From the NCBI RefSeq assembly GCF_000425625.1, contig NZ_KE384408.1:110234-174233 (forward strand): a DNA stretch of 64,000 nt, in the 5' to 3' direction. This DNA comes from Stutzerimonas azotifigens DSM 17556. GTDB taxonomy: Bacteria > Pseudomonadota > Gammaproteobacteria > Pseudomonadales > Pseudomonadaceae. Within the stretch, counting starts at the first letter, position 1. Each line of letters starts with the position of its first letter. The notes beneath the pieces were generated by a model. It was not told the DNA's origin. It searched no databases and saw only the letters and a list, made by a program, of their open reading frames with translations. The translations under genes were made by a program, and so were the position numbers. Shown piece after piece: positions 18,713-26,627 of this stretch.

Positions 18713-19708
18713 TTAGCGCGCCACCTTGCCGAACAGGCGCAGCCGGCTGACGCCGCCGTCCGGGAAGATGTTCAGGCGCACGTGGGTCACCGGGCCGAGC
18801 CTGGCGATCTGCTCGACGAATTCGTGTTCGGCGTGCATCGACAGCTTCTGGCTCGGCAGCAGTTCGCGCCAGAACAGGCTCTGGGTCTCGATCTGGCTGT
18901 CGGTGCCGCCCTTCACGTAGGCCGCCTGGATGCTGCAGCTGTCCGGGTAGTTGCCCTTGAAGTGCAGGGTGTCGACGACGATGCGCTCGATTTCGCCCGG
19001 ATGGCCGAGGGCGACGATCACCCAGTCGTTGCCCGGGGTGCGGCGCCGCGCGGTTTCCCAGCCGTCGCCCATGTTCTCGCCGCGGTTCGGGTTGAGGATG
19101 TTGCTCATGCGCCCGAAGTGCTCGTCGGAGCAGGCCAGCGCGCGGCCACCGTTGAGCGCCGCGGCCAGGTCGACCTGCTCGTTGTCGCCGACGTCGCTCC
19201 AGTCGCGGTAGGGGATGCCGTACACGCGCAGGCGCGCCACGCCGCCGTCGGGGTAGATGTTGAAGCGCAGGTGGGTGAACGGCTGGTCGTGGCCGATCTC
19301 GTGGTAGTGGTGGCTGTTGCCCTTGAGCTCGACGGCCGGTAGCACCTCGGTCCAGACCGTGGCGTCGGTCGGATCGCCCTCGGCGACGAAGCAGGCCTCC
19401 AGCGACGCCGATGGCGGGTAGTTGCCGGTGAAGTGGCTGGTGTCGATGTCCACGCCCTTGATCGAGCCCGGCACGCCCAGGCGGATCACCGCATGGTCGT
19501 AGCCCTCGAAGCGCTTGCGGCGCGACTCCCAGCCGTCCATCCACTTGCCGTTGTCGTCGAACACGCCCTCCTTCCACACGGCCGGGGTCGGCTGGAACAG
19601 CCGGTTGACGTCGGCGAACCAGTCGTCGGTGACGAAGATGGCCTGGGTGCCGAGGCGGGCGTCGGCCAGGTTGACGTATTTCTCGAAGGGTACGGCGTAG
19701 CTTTTCAT
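18713..19708 (-). CDS. alc: Allantoicase
   Basis: A 331-residue enzyme of two repeated jelly-roll domains that hydrolyses allantoate to ureidoglycolate and urea. The duplicated motifs are easy to see: [16 protein letters not shown] with [17 protein letters not shown] in the first half, [16 protein letters not shown] with [17 protein letters not shown] in the second. [20 protein letters not shown] is the usual start; ATG 19708 has AAGG upstream. It lies 38 bases downstream of uraD. Confidence 0.97.
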   Translation of the reverse strand: MKSYAVPFEKYVNLADARLGTQAIFVTDDWFADVNRLFQPTPAVWKEGVFDDNGKWMDGWESRRKRFEGYDHAVIRLGVPGSIKGVDIDTSHFTGNYPPSASLEACFVAEGDPTDATVWTEVLPAVELKGNSHHYHEIGHDQPFTHLRFNIYPDGGVARLRVYGIPYRDWSDVGDNEQVDLAAALNGGRALACSDEHFGRMSNILNPNRGENMGDGWETARRRTPGNDWVIVALGHPGEIERIVVDTLHFKGNYPDSCSIQAAYVKGGTDSQIETQSLFWRELLPSQKLSMHAEHEFVEQIARLGPVTHVRLNIFPDGGVSRLRLFGKVAR

Positions 19709-19746
19709 CGGTATCTGCCTTGATGGTTGGTCGCGGGTCCGGCTGG

Positions 19747-20262
19747 TTACAGCTGCTCGAGGCGGAACTTCGCGATCTTGTTGATCTCGGCCAGGGCGCG
19801 GGTGAACTCCTGCTCGGGCGAGTGGTGGATGCGTTCTTCGAAGGCGGCGAGGATCTGGTGCCGGTTGCTGCCCTTGACCGCCATGATGAACGGGAAACCG
19901 AACCTGGCCTTGTAGGCGTCGTTCAGTTCGGTGAAACGGGCGAACTCCTCCGGCGTGCACTCGTGGATGCCGGCGCCGGCCTGCTCCGAGGTGCTGGAGG
20001 CGGTGAGCTCGCCACGGACCGCGGCCTTGCCGGCCAGGTCCGGGTGCGCGTTGATCAGCGCCAGCTGCGCGTCGCGCGGGGCGCTGAGGAGAATGTCGGC
20101 CATGCGCTGGTGCAGCGTCTCGATGTCGTCGAGGCTGGCGTCCACGCCGCGGTCGTAGGCCTGTTCGGCGACCCAGGGCGAGTGCTCGTAGACGTCGGCG
20201 AAGGCGGCGACGAACTGCTCGCGGCTCAGGGTGGACGGGGTCAGGGTCTGGAAGCGGCTCAT
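19747..20262 (-). CDS. uraD: OHCU decarboxylase
   Basis: A 171-residue all-helical enzyme converting 2-oxo-4-hydroxy-4-carboxy-5-ureidoimidazoline to S-allantoin. The catalytic histidine is in [11 protein letters not shown] (about residue 73), with the family glutamate following at STSEQAGAG and the motif [14 protein letters not shown] near residue 120. The start overlaps the puuE stop by 4 bases (ATGA), so the two are translationally coupled. With hiuH and puuD it completes urate to allantoin. Confidence 0.97.
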   Translation of the reverse strand: MSRFQTLTPSTLSREQFVAAFADVYEHSPWVAEQAYDRGVDASLDDIETLHQRMADILLSAPRDAQLALINAHPDLAGKAAVRGELTASSTSEQAGAGIHECTPEEFARFTELNDAYKARFGFPFIMAVKGSNRHQILAAFEERIHHSPEQEFTRALAEINKIAKFRLEQL

Positions 20263-21188
20263 TCGGCGCTCTCCTTCAGCGGATGGGTGGCGTGCCAGTG
20301 GCGGGCGATGTCGACGCGGCGCGCGAACCAGACCTTCTCGTGGCCCTTCACGTAGTCGATGAAGCGGGCCAGCGAGGCGATCCGGGCCGGGCGGCCGAGC
20401 AGGCGGCAGTGCATGCCGATCGAGAGCATCTTCGGCGCGCCGGCCTGGCCTTCGGCGTAGAGCACGTCGAAGGCGTCCTTCAGGTAGTTGAAGAAGTCGT
20501 CGCCGCTGTTGAAGCCCTGCACCTGGGTGAAGCGCATGTCGTTGGTGTCCAGCGTGTAGGGGATCACCAGGTGCGGCTTGTCCGGGGTCGATTCCGGGTC
20601 CCAGTAGGGCAGGTCGTCGTCGTAGGTGTCCGAATCGTAGAGGAAACCGCCTTCCTCGCGGACCAGACGGCGGGTGTTCGGGCCGGTGCGGCCGGTGTAC
20701 CAGCCGAGCGGACGTTCGCCGGTCAGCTCGGTGAGGATGCGGATCGCCTCGAGCAGGTGCTCGCGTTCCTGGGCCTCGTCCATGTACTGGTAGTCGATCC
20801 AGCGGTAGCCGTGGCTGCAGATCTCGTGGCCGTCGGCGACCATCGCCCTGATCACCTCGGGGTGGCGCTGGGCGGCCATGGCCACGGCGAAGATGGTCAG
20901 CGGGATGTGCTGTTCACGGAACAGCCGCAGCAGGCGCCAGACACCGGCGCGGCTGCCGTATTCGTAGAGCGACTCCATGCTCATGTGGCGCACGCCCTGC
21001 AGCGGCTGCGCGGCGACCATCTCGGAGAGGAACGCCTCCGACTCCTTGTCCCCGTGGAGGATGCAGCGCTCGCCGCCTTCCTCGTAGTTGAGCACGAAGG
21101 ACAGCGCGATGCGGGCGTCGCCCGGCCAGTGCGGGTGGGGGGGATTACCGGCATAGCCGATGAGGTCGCGTGGGTAGTCGGCGCTCAC
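20259..21188 (-). CDS. puuE: Allantoinase PuuE (polysaccharide-deacetylase type)
   Basis: A 309-residue metal-independent allantoinase of the carbohydrate esterase-4 fold, turning allantoin to allantoate. Typical stretches: [85 protein letters not shown] and [13 protein letters not shown] chose the GTG at 21188 because GGAAG lies 8 bases upstream and the protein then begins at the conserved SADYPRDL; the longer frame crosses the promoter. The upstream gap holds a TTGTATACAA box over the probable -10. Confidence 0.96.
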   Translation of the reverse strand: MSADYPRDLIGYAGNPPHPHWPGDARIALSFVLNYEEGGERCILHGDKESEAFLSEMVAAQPLQGVRHMSMESLYEYGSRAGVWRLLRLFREQHIPLTIFAVAMAAQRHPEVIRAMVADGHEICSHGYRWIDYQYMDEAQEREHLLEAIRILTELTGERPLGWYTGRTGPNTRRLVREEGGFLYDSDTYDDDLPYWDPESTPDKPHLVIPYTLDTNDMRFTQVQGFNSGDDFFNYLKDAFDVLYAEGQAGAPKMLSIGMHCRLLGRPARIASLARFIDYVKGHEKVWFARRVDIARHWHATHPLKESAE

Positions 21189-21257
21189 TGTGTGTCTTCC
21201 TGTATCCGTTAGGGTAGGTCGCCAGGCGCTTCCGGCTGACGCGACCGCTGTGAGCCA

Positions 21258-21287
21258 ATTGTATACAAACGAATTTGCAGTTTGTAA
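21258..21287 (-). promoter_or_regulatory. puuE promoter with a GntR-type operator
   Basis: On the minus strand TTACAA (21282-21287), 18 bases, then TACAAT (21258-21263, 5 of 6 consensus). The palindrome TTGTATACAA at 21259-21268 covers the -10, an arrangement expected for repression. A very similar site sits inside the AzgA-type permease promoter at 25075-25084. Confidence 0.6.
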
Positions 21288-21417
21288 ATCGGAAAAATCC
21301 GACGTCTGTCGGCCGCAAAGGATGCACGAGCCATGCCGCATCGCTATGAAAAACCGATTCCGGTGGATAGGTCGGCGTTTCCGATGCGAATCCTCGATTG
21401 CCAGGCTGTCGCATGGA

Positions 21418-21472
21418 TTGTGTACAAAAATCATTAAATTTGTCTTGCAGGCATCCGGGCGCATGCTATGCT
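21418..21472 (+). promoter_or_regulatory. hiuH upstream operator and possible promoter
   Basis: TTGTGTACAA at 21418-21427 is one base away from the TTGTATACAA box of puuE. Downstream, TTGCAG (21445-21450), 16 bases and TATGCT (21467-21472) form a weak sigma-70 promoter for hiuH. The operator is upstream of the -35, so it could serve puuE, hiuH or both. Confidence 0.5.
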
Positions 21473-21546
21473 CCAGCTCACTTGCCCACCATCGAACAGC
21501 ACAGGAGGCAGGGCCCGCGCGCTTTCGCGCCAGTGCCTGACACCCT

Positions 21547-21900
21547 ATGGGACGTTTGACCACACACGTACTCGATGCCGCCCACGGCTGCCCCGGCCGC
21601 GACATCGTCGTGGACCTGTATCGCGTCGACGGCGACCGCCTGGAGCACGTCGCCAGCCGCACCACCAACGACGACGGGCGCTGCGACAGCCCGCTGCTGG
21701 AGGGGGATGCCTATCGTTCGGGCGTCTACCAGCTGCAGTTCCGCGCCGGGGACTACTACCGGGCGCGCGGCGTCGCGCTGACCGAGCCGGCCTTCCTCGA
21801 CGTGGTGGTGCTGCGTTTCGGGGTCGACGCGGGGCAGGATCATTACCACGTGCCCTTGCTGATTTCTCCCTATAGCTATTCCACCTATCGGGGCAGCTAG
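21547..21900 (+). CDS. hiuH: 5-hydroxyisourate hydrolase (transthyretin-related)
   Basis: A 117-residue HIUase that opens 5-hydroxyisourate to OHCU, between PuuD and UraD. It has the N-terminal LTTHVLDAAHGCPG, HYHVPLLISPYSYSTYRGS at the end with the diagnostic C-terminal YRGS, and the active-site histidines (H7, H98 region). It lacks a signal peptide, so it is cytoplasmic. No SD is visible near the ATG and the frame is closed by a stop 3 codons upstream, so ATG 21547 is the only start but translation may be weak. It is divergent from puuE. Confidence 0.96.
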   Translation: MGRLTTHVLDAAHGCPGRDIVVDLYRVDGDRLEHVASRTTNDDGRCDSPLLEGDAYRSGVYQLQFRAGDYYRARGVALTEPAFLDVVVLRFGVDAGQDHYHVPLLISPYSYSTYRGS

Positions 21901-21937
21901 CTTCTACCAAGCGTGATGACTCTCTGAGTCCTTTGCA

Positions 21938-21961
21938 CCCGCCCTCGTGGCGGGTTTTTTT
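21938..21961 (+). terminator. Rho-independent terminator of hiuH
   Basis: CCCGCC-loop-GGCGGG stem followed directly by TTTTTTT, 37 bases after the stop. Confidence 0.92.
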
Positions 21962-21979
21962 GCCCTGGCGGGCGTGGGG

Positions 21980-22820
21980 GGCGAGCCTGTGGCAGCGGTC
22001 TTGACCGCGAAGCTTTTAGCCTGCGGGGCAGGGCGAAAGCGCCGTACTGTGCAAACACTCCGTAGCGTTGTGTAGGCGCGAGAGGGACGCCGAGTTCTGG
22101 CTCGTGAATGGGCATGGCACAAGCCTACGTGCACGCTCGTCGCGCTTTCTTCGGCTCGGGACTATAGTTGCGCCTCGCACGGCGCCTTACTTTTTTCAGT
22201 CGCGAAAAAAGTAAGCAAAAACGCTTGCCCCTTCATCCGGGTCAGGTCGCTGCGCGCCCTGACTTCCCTCGCTCCGGCGCCGCTCCAGGGGCCCGCCGCG
22301 AAGGGCCATCCATGGCCAGTCGCGGCTTTCGCGGCATCCATGCCGCTCAACCCCTTCCACGACACCTGCGCTCGGCCTCCTGCAAGGGGCGTTTGGTGTC
22401 GCCTGTTGGTCCACGTACAAAGCACAGAGAGCAAGCAACGTTTTAGCTGCACGAATCTTCCAGGCGACTCGGACCTATTCCCCGTCAGGAGGCCGAGCGC
22501 AGGCGTTGCGCAGGGGGACGCGAGGCATGGACGCCGAGCGAGGAACGACGGGACAGGGACGTCCCGTCGTGACGGCCCCCGGAGCGGCGCCGGAGCGAGG
22601 GGAGTCCGGCCGCGCAGCGGGCGGACCCGGATGCCGGGGTGGCCTTCTTTTTTTGGTTACTTTTTCTTGGCCAGACAAGAAAAAGTGACGCGCCGTGCGA
22701 GGCGCAACCTGTCGTTCGGGCCGAGGAAAGCGCGGCGTGCCTGCACCCGAACACGCGCCTACACCCGAACAAAAGCCAAAAGCTTCGCGGTCCAGATTGC
22801 TCCCACAGGGGCTCCGGCGT
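21980..22820. repeat. Large imperfect palindrome of about 840 bases, non-coding
   Basis: Left arm (about 21980-22389) and right arm (about 22480-22820) are inverted copies with substitutions and small indels. Conserved blocks include GTTGCGCCTCGCACGGCGC, CTCGCTCCGGCGCCGCTCC, TGCGCTCGGCCTCCTG and AAAAGCTTCGCGGTC. Each arm has its own AAAAAGTAA/TTACTTTTT hairpin (22190-22216 and 22656-22686). No transposase, no target duplication and no plausible gene lie in it, so most of the 966-base gap after hiuH is this element. Confidence 0.85.
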
Positions 22821-22866
22821 TTTTGCTTAAGGATCGGGTAAATGCCATCCGGCACAAACACCCCCC

Positions 22867-23496
22867 TCAGCGACTCAGCAACGAAGCCGCCCCGGCGCCC
22901 CCGAACAGTGCGGCGCTCACCCGATTGAACCAGGCATGCCCCTGCCCGGTGCGCAGGTAGCGCGCTGCGCCCTGGGCGCCGAGGCCGTAGGCCAGCTTGC
23001 AGCACAGGTCCAGCACCGCCCAGGTGGCGATCATCGTCAGCAACTGCGGCGCGAACGGGCGGCCGGCATCGAGGAATTGCGGCAGGAAGGCGGCGAAGAA
23101 CAGGATGTCCTTCGGGTTGCTCGCGCCCAGGACGAAGGCGCGCCAGAACAGCGAGGCGAAGCGCGGGGTCGGCAGTGCCGCGTCCAGAGTGGTCGGCGCG
23201 GCAGGAGCGCGGCGGGCGTCCTGCCAGCTCTGCCAGGCGAGGTAGAACAGGTAGAGCGCGCCGACCAGTTTGAGGGCGCTGAACAGTCGCTCGGAGGCCA
23301 TCAGCAGCGCGCCGAGGCCAAGCGCCGAGGCGCTGAGCAGGCAGGTGGCCGCGCAGACGCCGCCGAGGAAGGCCGGATAGGAGCGGCGCACGCCGTAGTT
23401 CAGGCTGTTGCCGATCATCAGCAGCGACAGCGGGCCCGGTATCAGGATCACCACCAGCGCCGCGCCGGCGAACAGCAACCAGGTTTCCACGCTCAT
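22867..23496 (-). CDS. LysE/RhtB-family exporter
   Basis: A 209-residue inner membrane protein with six predicted segments. The family signature ILIPGPLSLLMIGNSLNYGV follows the first segment (residues 5-35), and GASNPKDILFFAAFLPQFLD is the second conserved loop. LysE/RhtB proteins export amino acids or related small metabolites. GGAGTG lies 7 bases before ATG 23496. It follows the AzgA-type purine permease by 95 bases on the same strand. A role in purine export is possible but only by position. Confidence 0.9.
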   Translation of the reverse strand: MSVETWLLFAGAALVVILIPGPLSLLMIGNSLNYGVRRSYPAFLGGVCAATCLLSASALGLGALLMASERLFSALKLVGALYLFYLAWQSWQDARRAPAAPTTLDAALPTPRFASLFWRAFVLGASNPKDILFFAAFLPQFLDAGRPFAPQLLTMIATWAVLDLCCKLAYGLGAQGAARYLRTGQGHAWFNRVSAALFGGAGAASLLSR

Positions 23497-23591
23497 CGTT
23501 TCACTCCTTCCCACAAGACAAGGCCCCACCGCGGGGGTGGGGCCGGTTGATCCGCCAGTCGAAGCCCACCGGCCAGGCCGGCGGGCGAGCC

Positions 23592-24938
23592 TCAGAGGAA
23601 GGCGAACTTGGCGATGAATATGACACACAACACGTACAGGCTGATCGACACCTTGTCGCGCTGGCCGGTGAGCAGCTTCAGCGTGGCGTAGGTGAGAAAG
23701 CCCAGGGCGATGCCATTGGCGATGGAGAACGTCAGCGGCATCATCACCACGGTCACGATGGCCGGGATGGTGTCGGTGTGGTCCTTCCAGTCGATGTGCG
23801 CCATGCCGCTCATCATCAGCATGGCGACGTAGATCAGCGCGCCGGCGGTGGCATAGGCGGGAATCATGCCGGCCAGCGGGGCGAAGAACATCGCCACCAT
23901 GAACAGCACGCCGACGGTCACCGCGGTGAGGCCGGTGCGGCCGCCGGCGGCGACGCCCGAGGCGCTCTCGACGTAGCTGGTCACCGGCGGGCAGCCGACG
24001 AAGGCGCCCACCACGCTGGAGGTGCTGTCGGCCTTGAGCGCGCGCGACAGGCCCTGGATGCGGCCGTCCTCGTCCACCAGCTGGGCGCGATGGGCGACGC
24101 CCATCAGGGTGCCGGCGGTGTCGAACATGTTGACGAACAGGAAGGCGAGGATAACGCTGACCATCGCCACGTTGAAGGCCCCGGCGATGTCCATCGCCAG
24201 CCAGGTCGGCGCCAGGCTCGGCGGCATCGACACCAGGCCGTTGTACTCCACCAGCCCCATGGCCCAGCCGATGCCGGTGACCGCCAGCATCGACAGCAGG
24301 ATGGCGCCGAACACCTTGCGGTGGCTGAGCACCGCGATCAGCAGGAAGCAGATGGCGGCGAGCAGCGCGGTGGGCTCCTGGAACGAGCCCATGGTGATCA
24401 GCGTCGCCGGGCTGTCGACCACGATGCCGGCGGTCTTCAGCCCGATCAGGCCGAGGAACAGGCCCACCCCGGCGCCCATGGCGAAGCGCAGGCTCATGGG
24501 GATGCTGTTGAGCAGCCATTCGCGGATGCGCGACAGGCTCATCAGGGTGAACAGCACGCCGGAGAGGAACACCGCGCCCAGCGCGATCTGCCAGCTGTAG
24601 CCCATCTCGCCGACCACCGTGTAGGTGAAGAAGGCGTTCAGCCCCATGCCCGGCGCCAGGCCCACCGGCCAGTTGGCGTACAGGCCCATCAGCAGACAGC
24701 CCAGCGCGGCGCCGATACAGGTGGCGACGAAGGCCGCGCCGTGATCGACGCCGGCATCGGCCATGATGTTCGGGTTGACGAAGATGATGTAGGCCATGGT
24801 GACGAAGGTCGTCAGGCCGGCGAGAAGCTCGGTACGGACGCTGGTGCCATGTGCGCGGAGCTTGAAGAGTCGGTCGAGCCAGCCGCTACGAGCGGTATGC
24901 AGGCCGGACGCCTGCTGTTCCTGCTTGGTTGTGTCCAC
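23592..24938 (-). CDS. AzgA-type purine permease (adenine/guanine/hypoxanthine)
   Basis: A 448-residue NCS2-superfamily permease of the AzgA/AdeP-GhxP branch. Evidence: TSVRTELLAGLTTFVTMAYI, the substrate-site loop PGMGLNAFFTYTVV, FVNMFDTAGTLMGVAHRAQL, SSVVGAFVGCPPVTSYVESA with SGVAAGGRTG after it. About 13 membrane segments are expected. I chose GTG 24938, which has GAGGAA 7 bases upstream; the longer frame runs across its own promoter and operators. It imports guanine or hypoxanthine for guaD and xdh, located on the other side of the GntR gene. Confidence 0.93.
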   Translation of the reverse strand: MDTTKQEQQASGLHTARSGWLDRLFKLRAHGTSVRTELLAGLTTFVTMAYIIFVNPNIMADAGVDHGAAFVATCIGAALGCLLMGLYANWPVGLAPGMGLNAFFTYTVVGEMGYSWQIALGAVFLSGVLFTLMSLSRIREWLLNSIPMSLRFAMGAGVGLFLGLIGLKTAGIVVDSPATLITMGSFQEPTALLAAICFLLIAVLSHRKVFGAILLSMLAVTGIGWAMGLVEYNGLVSMPPSLAPTWLAMDIAGAFNVAMVSVILAFLFVNMFDTAGTLMGVAHRAQLVDEDGRIQGLSRALKADSTSSVVGAFVGCPPVTSYVESASGVAAGGRTGLTAVTVGVLFMVAMFFAPLAGMIPAYATAGALIYVAMLMMSGMAHIDWKDHTDTIPAIVTVVMMPLTFSIANGIALGFLTYATLKLLTGQRDKVSISLYVLCVIFIAKFAFL

Positions 24939-25035
24939 AAGGGGTTCCTCATCGTTCTTGTTGTCGATCACCCAGAGCGCGCGCTCTCGAGGGTAGGGGG
25001 TGACGTTGCGCCGCACCTTCCGTTTCGGATTTAAC

Positions 25036-25051
25036 TTGACCGAGAGGTCAG
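25036..25051. promoter_or_regulatory. RutR-like palindrome in the AzgA-type permease leader
   Basis: TTGACC-GAGA-GGTCAG has near-perfect 6-base arms and a 4-base spacer, the clearest member of the YTGRCY-N4-RGWCAR family here. It lies just downstream of the predicted start near 25059, so binding would block elongation or initiation. Confidence 0.55.
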
Positions 25052-25065
25052 AAAGGCTAGTGGCG

Positions 25066-25093
25066 ATTATGGTTTTGTATACAAGAAATGCAA
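25066..25093 (-). promoter_or_regulatory. AzgA-type permease promoter with GntR-type operator in the spacer
   Basis: On the minus strand TTGCAT (25088-25093), 16 bases, CATAAT (25066-25071, 5 of 6). The palindrome TTGTATACAA (25075-25084) fits entirely between the two hexamers. This is a standard repressor layout and the best evidence that the adjacent GntR gene controls this permease. Confidence 0.7.
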
Positions 25094-25241
25094 GCGCGTT
25101 CTCGGCCCTTTCGTCCGTCGTTGGCCAGTACTGACGCGACATTCGAGGCCATGCATGCCAGGGCTGCGGACCAGAGGGTGCAGGCGATGGTGTGGAAGTT
25201 GGGAGTTGAAGCAGGGGAGTGAGCGAAGTTGGTGCGATTTT

Positions 25242-25251
25242 TTGTGTACGA
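25242..25251. promoter_or_regulatory. Degenerate TTGTNNACAA box upstream of the GntR gene
   Basis: TTGTGTACGA within a T6...A6 symmetric context (TTTTTTGTGTACGAAAAAA), about 100 bases before the GntR start. It could be an autoregulatory site. The gap 24939-25348 (410 bases) holds these operators and no gene. Confidence 0.45.
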
Positions 25252-25348
25252 AAAAAGCTCATACTTTCGATATTTTTCGCCGCAAAGGCTGCCCGGCGAG
25301 CTGCTGAGGCAGTAAAGTTCGCCGGGCCGACAGTCGCGAACCGAACCC

Positions 25349-26113
25349 ATGAACGAACAGCTGCAGCCTCTCAAGAAGCCATCCCGCGCGGCCAAGGGTC
25401 GGACCGGGACCCAGGACGACATCGTCTACGCGCACATCTTCGACGCCATTCTCGAGCAGCGCCTCGCGCCCGGCACCAAGCTCAGCGAGGAAGCCCTGGG
25501 CGAGATCTTCGGGGTCAGCCGGACGATCATCCGCCGGGCGCTGTCGCGCCTCGCCCACGAAGGCGTGGTGCTGCTGCGCCCGAACCGCGGGGCGGTGGTC
25601 GCCAGCCCGAGCGTCGACGAGGCCCGGCAGATCTTCTACGCGCGCCGCCTGGTCGAGCGCGCCATCACCGAGCTGGCGGTGGAGCACGCCACCGCCGAGC
25701 AGCTGGCCCAGCTGCGGCAGATGGTCACCGACGAGCGCGACTGCTTCGCCCGCGGCGACCGCGGCGCCGGCATCCGGCTGTCCGGCGAATTCCACCTCAA
25801 GCTCGCCGAGGCGGCGAAGAACGCCCCGCTGGTGAGCTTCCAGCGCAGCCTGGTGTCGCAGACCTCGCTGATCATCGCCCAGTACGAGGGCGGCAGCCGC
25901 ACGCACTGTTCCTACGACGAGCACAACGAACTGATCGACGCGCTCGAGGCCAGGGACGCGGAGAAGGCCGTGCGCCTGATGATGCACCACATGGACCACA
26001 TCGACAGCAAGCTCAACTTCGAGGAAGACAGCGCCTCGGACGACCTGCACGCGGTGTTCTCGCACCTGCTGCAGGGCAAGAAGAAGCTCCGCCCCGCCGG
26101 CCGCAAAGGCTGA
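25349..26113 (+). CDS. GntR-family (FCD domain) regulator of purine use
   Basis: A 254-residue regulator. The winged helix at about residues 25-90 contains LSEEALGEIFGVSRTIIRRA then LSRLAHEGVVLLRPNRGAVV. The FCD ligand domain follows, with the metal-site pattern of D, GEFHLKLAEA and HHMDHID histidines. Klebsiella HpxS, a purine-pathway regulator, is of the same type. It is divergent from the AzgA-type permease and next to guaD-xdhCBA. TTGTNNACAA boxes in five places nearby are its probable operators; the ligand may be a purine or urate intermediate. No strong SD is visible before ATG 25349. Confidence 0.93.
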   Translation: MNEQLQPLKKPSRAAKGRTGTQDDIVYAHIFDAILEQRLAPGTKLSEEALGEIFGVSRTIIRRALSRLAHEGVVLLRPNRGAVVASPSVDEARQIFYARRLVERAITELAVEHATAEQLAQLRQMVTDERDCFARGDRGAGIRLSGEFHLKLAEAAKNAPLVSFQRSLVSQTSLIIAQYEGGSRTHCSYDEHNELIDALEARDAEKAVRLMMHHMDHIDSKLNFEEDSASDDLHAVFSHLLQGKKKLRPAGRKG

Positions 26114-26248
26114 GGGCGCCTGTGGCGGGCGATGCCTGAGGCGCCTGTGTCGGCCTGACAGGCCGCGCCTGCATCCATGACCCTGGCACCGCCCCTCTGG
26201 GTACCGGCCTTCGCCGGTACGATGGGTAGGACGGTGGCCCGTAGCCGG

Positions 26249-26627
26249 TAGGGTGGGCTTCAGCCCACCAACACGGGCCTGCACCGGAGCGACCTGGTGG
26301 GCTGAAGCGGAACGCCGCCCGGCCCACCCTACGCGAGGTCGGACACCAATTCACCTTCGCCGGTGCACGCTGCGTCCGGCGGCGAAGGTTTCCCGTACGG
26401 CGCGGTCGCCCTCGCCGGTACGACGGAGCAGCGCGGTGGCACCCTAGGTTGGGTTGCGCGCAGGTCCGTAGGGTGGGCTTCAGCCCACCGACGCAGGCCT
26501 GCACCGGAGCGCCGTGGTGGGCTGAAGCGGAACGCCGCCCGGCCCACCCTACGCGGAGCGCCCCAGTGCCTCAGCGCCGGTGCACGCTGCATCCGGCGGC
26601 GAAGGTTTCCCGTACGGCGCGGTCGTC
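26249..26627. repeat. Tandem duplication of a repeat pair plus the guaD 3' end
   Basis: Two copies about 220 bases apart: 26249-26408 and 26469-26627. Each has a TAGGGTGGGCTTCAGCCCACC hairpin, a second half GGTGGGCTGAAGCGGAACG with CGGCCCACCCTACGCG, and then 45 bases of guaD coding sequence (TGCACGCTGC onward) differing at one position. The downstream copy is the real end of guaD; the upstream one is a stranded remnant. The whole gap 26114-26570 holds nothing else besides a GGTACCGGCCTTCGCCGGTA hairpin at about 26202-26222. Confidence 0.85.

Noticed and set aside
21980..22820. Insertion sequence or transposon
   Set aside because: No transposase frame, no terminal target duplication; only an inverted repeat can be supported.
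24929..24940. TTGTGTCCACAA near the AzgA-type permease start as another GntR box
   Set aside because: The spacing between half sites is two bases longer than the other boxes and it includes the start codon; likely chance.
24939..25348. Purine riboswitch upstream of the purine permease
   Set aside because: The leader lacks the conserved three-way junction bases of purine riboswitches; protein operators explain the site better.
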